Under the pieces are notes generated by a model, which was not told where the DNA came from, did no database searches, and saw nothing but the letters and a program-made list of their open reading frames with translations. A DNA stretch of 24,843 nucleotides from assembly GCA_035273665.1 (NCBI GenBank), contig DATEOW010000107.1:1-24843 (forward strand), written 5' to 3'. The position numbers and the translations under genes are program-made. The first letter of the stretch is position 1. Every line of letters begins with the position of its first letter. Of the stretch, positions 7,434-13,754 are shown piece by piece. The DNA comes from DATEEW01 sp035273665 (GTDB taxonomy: Bacteria; Pseudomonadota; Gammaproteobacteria; Burkholderiales; SG8-39).

Positions 7434-8419
7434 GCCGCTTTTACTTCCAAGACCAGTTTGCCGATGTGTTTGGAAGATTCCAGTAGCTGATGGGCCGCTA
7501 CCGCTTCGCGTAAGGGGAAGATTTTGAAGACAAAGGACTTCAACTGACCGGTGCCAAAAAGCGGCCAGACTTTTTCTACTAGACTTTTGCCGATAGCCGC
7601 TTTTTCCTCAACGGTTCGCGGCCGCAAGGTTGAGCCCATGATCGTAAGACGACGCATCATGATGCGCATGGCATCGAAGTCGGGTGCCTCGGCGCCGTGC
7701 AAGAACGCTATCTGCACCAGCCGCCCTTCGATCGCCAACGAGCGCAAATTCTTCATGATGTATTCGCCGCCGACGATGTCGAGAATCACGTCTACACCGT
7801 GCTTGCCGCTATCGGGCCAGATCATCTTCGCCCAATCCTGCTCTTTATAGTTGTAAACGATGTCCGCGCCCATCTTCCTGCAGTAGGCGGCTTTCTCGTC
7901 GGTGCCCACAGTTGTATAGACTTCCGCGCCGAAATGTTTCGCCAACTGAATCGCCGTCAGCCCGATGCCGCTTGATCCGCCATGCACTAAAAACTTTTCG
8001 CCCGCTTTCAACTGCGCGCGTTCAAACACGTTACTCCACACGGTGAAAAAGTTTTCCGGAAGCGTCGCGGCTTCAAGGGGGGACAGGCCTGGGGGGATTG
8101 GCATGCAATTGCCGGCGGGGACCGCGCAATATTCCGCATAGCCCCCGCCGGAGGTCAGCGCGCAAACAATGTCGCCTTTCTTCCATTGCTGCACATCCGA
8201 CGCAACCTCGGTGATGCGGCCGGATACCTCGAGACCTAAAAGAGGCGAAGCGCCCGCAGGGGGCGCATATATCCCTTGTCGCTGTGCCACATCGGGACGG
8301 CTTACGCCGGCATACCAAACCTCAATCAACACCTCCCCAGGCTTCAATACGGGAGATGGTCCTTCAACAAGGCGCATGACCTCAGCGGCGCCGCCCGCGC
8401 CATGATCGATATAGAGCAT
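7430..8419 (-). CDS. NAD(P)H quinone oxidoreductase, zinc-free MDR family (PIG3/QOR-like)
   Basis: The 329-residue protein is a medium-chain dehydrogenase/reductase. The GroES-like N-terminal domain contains KPGEVLIEVWYAGVSRPDVAQRQGIY (26-51) and GLEVSGRI (62-69); the Rossmann site is FLVHGGSSGIGLTAIQLAK (143-161), the motif of quinone oxidoreductases that lack catalytic zinc. The usual zinc-ligand cysteine cluster is absent, as expected for this subgroup. It likely reduces quinones or enones with NADPH in the cytoplasm. The ATG at 8419 gives the normal family length. It is a single gene, converging on the DsbD-alpha gene with a shared TTAA for both stop codons, and divergent from the DUF3108 gene across 111 bases. 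Confidence 0.9.
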   Translation of the reverse strand: MLYIDHGAGGAAEVMRLVEGPSPVLKPGEVLIEVWYAGVSRPDVAQRQGIYAPPAGASPLLGLEVSGRITEVASDVQQWKKGDIVCALTSGGGYAEYCAVPAGNCMPIPPGLSPLEAATLPENFFTVWSNVFERAQLKAGEKFLVHGGSSGIGLTAIQLAKHFGAEVYTTVGTDEKAAYCRKMGADIVYNYKEQDWAKMIWPDSGKHGVDVILDIVGGEYIMKNLRSLAIEGRLVQIAFLHGAEAPDFDAMRIMMRRLTIMGSTLRPRTVEEKAAIGKSLVEKVWPLFGTGQLKSFVFKIFPLREAVAAHQLLESSKHIGKLVLEVKAA

Positions 8420-8530
8420 TGCGTCTAGGAACTGGATGGGGAAAGCCGAATAGTAGCCTAGCTCTGCTTTGACTTTGCTTTGGAAGGATATTCGCCGAAA
8501 CTCCGGTTTTGAGTCATAGTCCGAGCCCTC

Positions 8531-9529
8531 ATGCGGCGGTACATACTTCCTTTCGCGATTCTTCTTTCACTGTTTTTGCACGGCTTGGCTTTAATGGGAA
8601 TGCCGCGTTTTAAACTCGCGAGTGCTCCGAAGGAATTGCCGCCGCCTTTGGAGGCTCGTTTGTTGCCGCCACCAGTCAAAGCGGCGGTTTCAACGCCAAA
8701 ACCAACGCCAAAGCCCGAGCGTCCCGTGGTACGGCCTCCACAACAGCCAACGGCCGCTATACCACCTCCACTACCGCGTCCCCCCGTGCCGACGGAACCC
8801 ACAGCATCCACGCCAGTAACATTGCAACCCTTGCCGCCTTTATACGCTGGAGATCCGGCAGTACCGGTGTTAACGATGCGTTATCCATACAGCAACGTAT
8901 CGCTCGTTTATCAACTGTATTACGGTGAAGGGGCGGCGCTGGTCGGAGAAGTAAGGCATCAATGGCAACTTGAGGACGATCGTTACGTGGTGCAATCTTC
9001 CATCGAGGCAGTTGGTCTTGCCGCCCTGTTCTACGGCAAATCTTTTACGCAACGTTCTGAAGGCAAGCTCTCGGAGACGGGTTTGCGTCCGAGTACGTAT
9101 GTGCAAAGCGAATCGGGAAAGCGAGAAGAGCGCATCGATTTTAATTGGGTTCAGGGTAATGCGACTTTGGTTCGGGGCGCGAAATTCATTCAGGTGCCGC
9201 TTCAAGCGGGAACCCAAGATCTCATGTCCCTCATTCACCAGTTGTATTTCCTGCAACCTCTGAAAGAAAGCACCATCATGTATGTCGCGACGCCGAAGCG
9301 CGTTGATATGCACCTTGTTCAATTGCTAGGGGAAGAAGTATTGGATCTGCCTATCGGGACGGTGCAGAGCCTGCATTTAAAGCGCCTCGAGCCTGATGGC
9401 ACCGTTATCGAGATGTGGGTCGACAAGGAGCGAAGCCTGTTGCCGGTCCGTGTCTATACAGTCAATCGCAAAGGGGCGATCTTGGATTACCGGCTGCAAT
9501 CCATGGAAGCGCAGGCCGCTTCCAATTAA
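8531..9529 (+). CDS. DUF3108 domain protein with N-terminal anchor and proline-rich linker
   Basis: The 332-residue protein starts with a membrane anchor or uncleaved signal (ILPFAILLSLFLHGLALMGM, about residues 5-24). A proline-rich stretch follows (about 35-106, with repeated PKPTPKPE, PPPLPRPPVP and similar runs), like the periplasm-spanning linker of TonB. The rest, about 115-325, fits the DUF3108 family: YPYSNVSLVYQLYYGEGAALVGEVRHQW near its start, QDLMSLIHQLYFL in the middle, and LDLPIGTVQSLHLKR then EMWVDKERSLLPVRV near the end. The family has no settled function; a periplasmic, beta-rich lipid or substrate-binding role is only a guess. It converges on hemB with a shared TTAA at 9526-9529. 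The ATG at 8531 has only a weak ribosome-binding site. Confidence 0.8.
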   Translation: MRRYILPFAILLSLFLHGLALMGMPRFKLASAPKELPPPLEARLLPPPVKAAVSTPKPTPKPERPVVRPPQQPTAAIPPPLPRPPVPTEPTASTPVTLQPLPPLYAGDPAVPVLTMRYPYSNVSLVYQLYYGEGAALVGEVRHQWQLEDDRYVVQSSIEAVGLAALFYGKSFTQRSEGKLSETGLRPSTYVQSESGKREERIDFNWVQGNATLVRGAKFIQVPLQAGTQDLMSLIHQLYFLQPLKESTIMYVATPKRVDMHLVQLLGEEVLDLPIGTVQSLHLKRLEPDGTVIEMWVDKERSLLPVRVYTVNRKGAILDYRLQSMEAQAASN

Positions 9530-10527
9530 ACGCCCGTTTTTAACGCTCGAGCGGCGTCCAAAGCAAAGTAAGTCAATACACCGTCTGCGCCCGCCCGCTT
9601 AAAAGCGAGCAAGGATTCAAGCATGCATCGTTGTTCGTCGAGCCACCCATTTTGCGCAGCCGCTTTGAGCATCGCATATTCGCCGCTTACCTGATAAGCG
9701 AAAGTCGGCGCTCCAAACTCGTCCTTTACCCGGCGGATAATGTCGAGGTAGGGCATGCCGGGCTTTACCATCACCATGTCCGCGCCTTCCTGTAAATCGA
9801 GCGCAACTTCGCGCAGGGCTTCATCGGAATTTGCAGGGTCCATTTGATAGGTGTTTTTGTCGCTTTTACCAAGACTGGCGGCTGACCCAACAGCGTCCCG
9901 GAACGGACCGTAAAAAGCCGAAGCGTACTTGGCGGCATAAGCCATGATTCTGGTATGGATATATTGCTGCTTATCTAAAGCCGCCCGAATTGCGCCGATT
10001 CGGCCATCCATCATGTCGGAAGGCGCAACGATGTCGACACCCGCAGCTGCGTGGACCAGCGCCTGTTCGCATAACACAGCGACCGTTTCGTCATTTAGCA
10101 GCTGGCCGGCCTCATCGATTAGGCCGTCTTGTCCATGCGTGGTGTAGGGATCGAGCGCCACATCCGTCATGACTCCCAATTCCGGAAACGCCTGTTTAAG
10201 CGCCGCAATCGCACGAGGAACCAGTCCGTCCGGATTCAACGCTTCTTTCCCGTCGGCCGTTTTTAGTGCGGAATCGACGGCCGGAAAAAGGGCTAGGGCA
10301 GGTATCCCCAGTTTTTGTGCCGCTTCGGCTAAGGCCAGTAACTGATCGATGCTCCGGCGCTGAACGCCAGGCATAGACCCGATTTCTTGCACTTGCTGTC
10401 GACCGTCGACAACGAAAACAGGCAGGATAAGGTCATTCGATGTGAGTACATGCTCTCCTGCAAGCCGCCTAATAAAGCGGTCTTTGCGCATGCGCCTCAT
10501 CCGAACGGCAGGGAATTTTCCAAACAT
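9526..10527 (-). CDS. hemB: Delta-aminolevulinic acid dehydratase (porphobilinogen synthase) HemB
   Basis: The 333-residue cytoplasmic enzyme joins two 5-aminolevulinate molecules into porphobilinogen, an early step of haem synthesis. The two active-site lysines are visible: Lys200 in YAAKYASAFYGPFRDA and Lys255 in MVMVKPGMPYLDII. The region that binds catalytic zinc in other HemB types reads TDVALDPYTTHGQDG (121-135), with Ala124, Asp126 and Asp134 instead of three cysteines, so this is the zinc-independent, magnesium-stimulated type known from Pseudomonas. The ATG at 10527 (MFGKFPAVRMRRMR) is preferred; a TTG extension to 10578 is possible but adds non-family sequence. It lies downstream of engB on the same strand, separated by 177 bases that carry the hairpin array. 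Confidence 0.96.
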   Translation of the reverse strand: MFGKFPAVRMRRMRKDRFIRRLAGEHVLTSNDLILPVFVVDGRQQVQEIGSMPGVQRRSIDQLLALAEAAQKLGIPALALFPAVDSALKTADGKEALNPDGLVPRAIAALKQAFPELGVMTDVALDPYTTHGQDGLIDEAGQLLNDETVAVLCEQALVHAAAGVDIVAPSDMMDGRIGAIRAALDKQQYIHTRIMAYAAKYASAFYGPFRDAVGSAASLGKSDKNTYQMDPANSDEALREVALDLQEGADMVMVKPGMPYLDIIRRVKDEFGAPTFAYQVSGEYAMLKAAAQNGWLDEQRCMLESLLAFKRAGADGVLTYFALDAARALKTGV

Positions 10528-10619
10528 TGTTAGAAAGCGATTCGATTGAAAGTCATGGGCGTCGTTGGCACAAATCAATAAGAGTGAGAACTTTTTGAAA
10601 GCAGCGCAATCCTACAGGT

Positions 10620-10722
10620 AGACGGTTTCGATCGTCTCCCGCTTCTCCTCCCTGAGCGGGATGCCTTAATCCTGTTAAGGCATTTGGGCCCCAGACTTAC
10701 CCCTTTAGTCTGGGGCTTTTTT
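10620..10722 (+). ncRNA. Candidate structured small RNA: four tandem hairpins ending in an intrinsic terminator
   Basis: Between the 5' end of hemB and the 3' end of engB the + strand reads as four consecutive hairpins with almost no unpaired bases between the first three. H1: AGACG/CGTCT (10620-10624 with 10632-10636). H2: CCCGCT/AGCGGG (10638-10643 with 10655-10660), whose 11-base loop TCTCCTCCCTG includes CUCCUCC, complementary to Shine-Dalgarno sequences. H3: a perfect 9-bp stem ATGCCTTAA/TTAAGGCAT (10661-10669 with 10675-10683). H4: the terminator stem at 10688-10716 followed by six T. No protein gene lies upstream on the + strand that would need this terminator, so an independent RNA is the simplest reading. 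The 5' end is a guess: TTGAAA at 10595-10600 is a possible -35 element but no convincing -10 follows. I do not recognise a known RNA family. Confidence 0.45.
10688..10722 (+). terminator. Rho-independent terminator, + direction, overlapping the engB stop codon
   Basis: A perfect 10-bp stem GCCCCAGACT/AGTCTGGGGC (10688-10697 with 10707-10716), a 9-base loop and then TTTTTT. It has the T tract only in the + direction; read on the - strand the stem is followed by CCCAAATG, so it would not terminate engB well. The engB TAA (10705-10707) lies in the loop and right arm. Confidence 0.8.
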
Positions 10723-11343
10723 ATTGGTGCCGCCGTCTGCGGGACGCGGGTCCGTTAACCCCAGCCAAGCCGAAAACACCTTTTCAGCTTCTTCCACGCC
10801 GACCTTTTTGGAACTGGAAAACAATTGCGCGCTGAAGAGCGGGCTGCGCTTTTCTATCTCCTGCCGAACCTTTCGCAATGCGTCGGTTCCTTCCTGCCTC
10901 GATAATTTGTCGGCTTTCGTGAGCAGGATATGGATGGGTCTGCCACTCGGCATAAACCACTCCATCATATTCCAGTCGAGAGGGGTTAGCGGGTGCCGGA
11001 CATCCATGATGAGCGCCATGCCCCGTAGTGTTTCCCGGGTTTGCAAGTACTGAGCGAGGGTATTTTCCCAATGCTTTCGCACCTGTTCGGGCACCTTGGC
11101 ATACCCATAGCCTGGCAAATCCACGAGAAAGCCGTTCGCTATCTGAAAAAAATTGATGAGCTGCGTGCGCCCCGGTGTTTTGCTTACGAACGCAAGCCTT
11201 TTGTGATCCGCAAGCGTATTGATTGCGCTGGATTTGCCCGCGTTGGAGCGGCCGGCGAAGACGATTTCAGGTGCGGTGGGCGGGGGCAGCTCGTACAAGT
11301 GGTGAGCCGAAGCCACAAAACTGGCGTTTCTGAACAAGGACAT
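10705..11343 (-). CDS. engB: Ribosome biogenesis GTP-binding protein EngB (YsxC/YihA)
   Basis: The 212-residue TrmE-Era-EngA-EngB-type GTPase has G1 GRSNAGKS (31-38), the G2 threonine region KTPGRTQ (55-61), G3 DLPGYG (75-80), G4 TKAD (142-145) and G5 around FSSSKK (175-180). EngB is an essential factor for assembly of the large ribosomal subunit. I chose the ATG at 11343 (MSLFRNASFVASAH), which gives the usual length; the open frame up to 11541 would run into the divergent cytochrome gene and adds no family sequence. It is divergent from cytochrome c4 across 90 bases. The last codons (NKKAPD-stop) overlap the + strand terminator. Confidence 0.95.
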   Translation of the reverse strand: MSLFRNASFVASAHHLYELPPPTAPEIVFAGRSNAGKSSAINTLADHKRLAFVSKTPGRTQLINFFQIANGFLVDLPGYGYAKVPEQVRKHWENTLAQYLQTRETLRGMALIMDVRHPLTPLDWNMMEWFMPSGRPIHILLTKADKLSRQEGTDALRKVRQEIEKRSPLFSAQLFSSSKKVGVEEAEKVFSAWLGLTDPRPADGGTNKKAPD

Positions 11344-11390
11344 CGAGGCCGTATCGTCTGCGCGTGGGGCGGCGCGGCACCAAATCGGGC

Positions 11391-11396
11391 TAGAAT
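11391..11396 (+). promoter_or_regulatory. Possible -10 element for the cytochrome c4 gene
   Basis: TAGAAT, five of six matches to the sigma-70 -10 consensus, lies 37 bases before the cytochrome c4 start codon in the 90-base gap between divergent engB and cytochrome c4. No good -35 element sits at the expected distance, so this is weak. Confidence 0.3.
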
Positions 11397-11433
11397 AACA
11401 GCTTTGTTTAGCGACTTGCTGAAGAGAGGAACT

Positions 11434-12072
11434 ATGAATATCCGCCTTGTGCTGCTGTCCAGCGGCCTTGTTGCGTCGTTGTTTGTCGGCACGGTATCGG
11501 GAGCCGAAACAACCAAAGCAGATCCGGCGAAGGGCCAGCAATTAGCGGCTACCTGTGCGGCCTGTCATGGCCCCGATGGGAATAGCACTATTGCAGCGAA
11601 TCCCAAAATTGCCGGCCAAAACGCGGGCTACCTGCATAAGCAACTGCGAAATTTCAAGGCGGAAGCCGGCAAAGCGCCGGAACGTTTAAGTCCCATCATG
11701 AATGGCATGGTGGCGCCATTGTCTCCGCAGGACATGGCGGATCTGGCCGCGTATTTCGCTAGCCAGAAGCTGAAGCCGGAGCAGGCCCGCAATAAAGATG
11801 TGCTTGCGCTCGGTCAGAAGATCTATCGCGCCGGTATTCCTGAAAAAGGCGTCGCCGCTTGTGCCGGCTGCCATGGCGCTAGAGGCGAAGGTATCCCCGC
11901 GCAGTACCCGCGTCTATCCGGTCAATTTACGGAATATACGATCGCTCAGCTGCAAGCTTTCCGCTCGGGAACGAGAACGAATGATATGAACAAGATGATG
12001 CGCAGCATCGCGGTGAAATTAAGCGATGAGGAGATGAAGGCCGTGGCCGAGTACGCAACCGGCTTACGTTAA
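11434..12072 (+). CDS. Periplasmic di-haem cytochrome c4
   Basis: The 212-residue protein has a Sec signal peptide (about 1-23, ending VSGAET) and two similar haem c domains. Haem attachment sites are CAACH (41-45) and CAGCH (143-147); likely distal methionines are Met89 or Met92 in PIMNGMVAPLS and Met188 or Met189 in MNKMMRSIAVKLS. This is the c4 family, which carries electrons in the periplasm toward terminal oxidases. The ATG at 11434 follows AGAGAGGA. It is divergent from engB, as in many betaproteobacteria. There the cytochrome is commonly followed by resB and ccsA (haem attachment machinery); here a terminator follows at once and then msrP. Confidence 0.93.
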   Translation: MNIRLVLLSSGLVASLFVGTVSGAETTKADPAKGQQLAATCAACHGPDGNSTIAANPKIAGQNAGYLHKQLRNFKAEAGKAPERLSPIMNGMVAPLSPQDMADLAAYFASQKLKPEQARNKDVLALGQKIYRAGIPEKGVAACAGCHGARGEGIPAQYPRLSGQFTEYTIAQLQAFRSGTRTNDMNKMMRSIAVKLSDEEMKAVAEYATGLR

Positions 12073-12101
12073 GCGCCGGCCGTTCGCTAGCGTTCTCAAA
12101 A

Positions 12102-12128
12102 AGGCGGCTTATAGCCGCTTTTTTTTTT
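12102..12128 (+). terminator. Rho-independent terminator of cytochrome c4
   Basis: Stem GCGGCT/AGCCGC (12104-12109 with 12113-12118), a three-base loop and a run of ten T (12119-12128), starting about 30 bases after the cytochrome stop codon. It separates the cytochrome transcript from msrPQ. Confidence 0.85.
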
Positions 12129-12201
12129 GCGAATGGTTGAGCGAAAAACATCCGTCATTCCACCCGCCGCGTATATTTCTCTCCACTGCAGGAGAATTCC
12201 C

Positions 12202-13158
12202 ATGCTGATTAAGCGCGCGCCGCATATCCCACCCTCAGAGATTACGTCGGAGTCCATCTACGAGCGACGCAGAGAATTCATGCGGCTCGTCGCCGCAGGG
12301 GCCATCGCAGGCGGCGCGGGGTTTGCGTCATCTAAAGCGCGCGCCGCCGAAGGGGAAACCGCCAAGTTGGGTTTTCCGATCACTAAAAGCGCATACAGCT
12401 TGTCGGAAAAACCTAACGACTGGGGCGCATTGACCCAGTACAACAATTACTACGAATTCGGTACCGGCAAAAGCGATCCGGCCCGCAATGCGCATCGGCT
12501 GCAAACTCGTCCTTGGACCGTAGTCATCGAAGGGGAAGTCAAAAAGCCGCGCAGTATTGGAATCGAGGAACTTCTTAAGCTCGGGCTGGAAGAGCGCATT
12601 TACCGCTTACGGTGCGTTGAAGCATGGTCCATGGTCGTGCCGTGGGTGGGCTTCGAGTTCAACAAAATCGCCAAACTGGTTGAGCCTACGGGCAATGCCA
12701 AGTTCGTCGAGTTCGTCACCGCCGTGCAACCGGAAAATATGCCGGGCACAAAATTGCCTTACCTCGATTGGCCCTATGTCGAAGGCTTGCGCATTGATGA
12801 GGCCATGCATCCGTTGACGATCATGGCCGTAGGGCTCTACGACCGAATTCTTCCCAATCAAAACGGTGCCCCGATGCGGTTGGTGGTGCCTTGGAAATAC
12901 GGTTTCAAAAGCGGCAAATCGATTACGCGCATCCGGTTCGTTGAGAAGCAGCCGCAAACGGCCTGGGAAAAAGCCAATCGCAGCGAATACGGTTTTTATT
13001 CCAATGTGAACCCGGATGTGGATCACCCGCGCTGGAGTCAGAAAACCGAAAAGCAGTTGCCGGCGTTATTTTCTCGACGCAAGACGGAAATGTTCAACGG
13101 CTATGCGGAGCAGGTCGGCCAACTTTACGCCGGCATGGATTTACGCAAGTACTTCTAA
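12202..13158 (+). CDS. msrP: Protein-methionine-sulfoxide reductase catalytic subunit MsrP (YedY)
   Basis: The 318-residue molybdoenzyme of the sulfite oxidase fold repairs oxidised methionines in periplasmic proteins. A twin-arginine signal is seen as ERRREFMRLVAAGAIAGG (21-38), ending near SKARAAE, so it is exported folded with its cofactor. The molybdenum ligand is Cys138 in YRLRCVEAWSMVVPW. Other family stretches are FVTAVQPENMPG (171-182), PLTIMAVGLYDR (204-215) and the C-terminal NGYAEQVGQLYAGMDLRKYF. The ATG at 12202 is preceded by GGAG, and a longer frame from 12127 crosses the terminator and is rejected. The stop overlaps the msrQ start (TAATG), so the two are translated together. 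Confidence 0.96.
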   Translation: MLIKRAPHIPPSEITSESIYERRREFMRLVAAGAIAGGAGFASSKARAAEGETAKLGFPITKSAYSLSEKPNDWGALTQYNNYYEFGTGKSDPARNAHRLQTRPWTVVIEGEVKKPRSIGIEELLKLGLEERIYRLRCVEAWSMVVPWVGFEFNKIAKLVEPTGNAKFVEFVTAVQPENMPGTKLPYLDWPYVEGLRIDEAMHPLTIMAVGLYDRILPNQNGAPMRLVVPWKYGFKSGKSITRIRFVEKQPQTAWEKANRSEYGFYSNVNPDVDHPRWSQKTEKQLPALFSRRKTEMFNGYAEQVGQLYAGMDLRKYF

Positions 13159-13754
13159 TGTCTCCGAGGCGAGTAAGCGCACTGAAGGTCTTTATCTTCA
13201 TTTCTGCGCTGGGACCGTTGGCCTACCTGTGTTTCGGACTGTTCTTCAAGCCCGAATGGCTCGGCGCCAATCCCGCCGAATACATCACCCGCATGACCGG
13301 CGACTGGACGCTGCGTTTTCTTCTCATCACGCTCTCCGTCACACCTTTGCGCAAGATGTTTGACGTGAACTGGTTGTTGAGGTTGAGGCGAATGCTGGGT
13401 CTCTTTGCATTCGCATACGCTTGCTTCCATTTCTTAAGCTACATCGCTTTCGATCATGTCTTCGATGTCGGCGAAATCCTGCTAGACATCGCCAAACGCC
13501 CCTTCATCACGATCGGCTTTATTGCTTTCGTCCTGTTGATCCCGCTTGCTGCAACCTCCACGAACGCGATGATCAAGCGACTAGGGGCAAAGCGTTGGGT
13601 GAAACTGCATCGAGCCGTCTACGCGATCGGCATCTTGGGGGTCACCCATTTCTGGTTGATGGTCAAGCGGGACGTGACGGAGCCGGCGATCTACGCGGCG
13701 ATCTTAGCCTTGCTACTCGCCTATCGCATTTATAAGCGACGGCCTGCCGCTTAA
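13158..13754 (+). CDS. msrQ: Haem b-containing membrane subunit MsrQ (YedZ)
   Basis: The 198-residue integral membrane protein has about six hydrophobic segments (near 10-29, 50-64, 78-98, 115-131, 152-170 and 175-190) and the ferric-reductase-like haem b histidines His91, His151 and His164 (in ACFHFLSY, KLHRAVYAIG and VTHFWLMV). MsrQ feeds electrons from the respiratory chain or a flavin reductase across the inner membrane to MsrP. It starts inside the msrP stop codon (TAATG) and ends in TTAA at 13751-13754, which also holds the stop codon of the convergent RND pump gene. Confidence 0.94.
   Translation: MSPRRVSALKVFIFISALGPLAYLCFGLFFKPEWLGANPAEYITRMTGDWTLRFLLITLSVTPLRKMFDVNWLLRLRRMLGLFAFAYACFHFLSYIAFDHVFDVGEILLDIAKRPFITIGFIAFVLLIPLAATSTNAMIKRLGAKRWVKLHRAVYAIGILGVTHFWLMVKRDVTEPAIYAAILALLLAYRIYKRRPAA

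Noticed and set aside
10642..10655. GGGAGGAG on the - strand in the engB-hemB gap, which looks like a strong ribosome binding site
   Set aside because: No ATG, GTG or TTG follows at a usable distance and no open frame begins there; the stretch is better explained as the loop of hairpin H2 on the + strand.
11344..11541. N-terminal extension of EngB
   Set aside because: It overlaps the divergent cytochrome c4 gene and its promoter region and has no GTPase-family sequence.
12085..12092. Short palindrome CGCTAGCG after cytochrome c4
   Set aside because: Only 8 bases and next to a much stronger terminator; no separate role can be supported.
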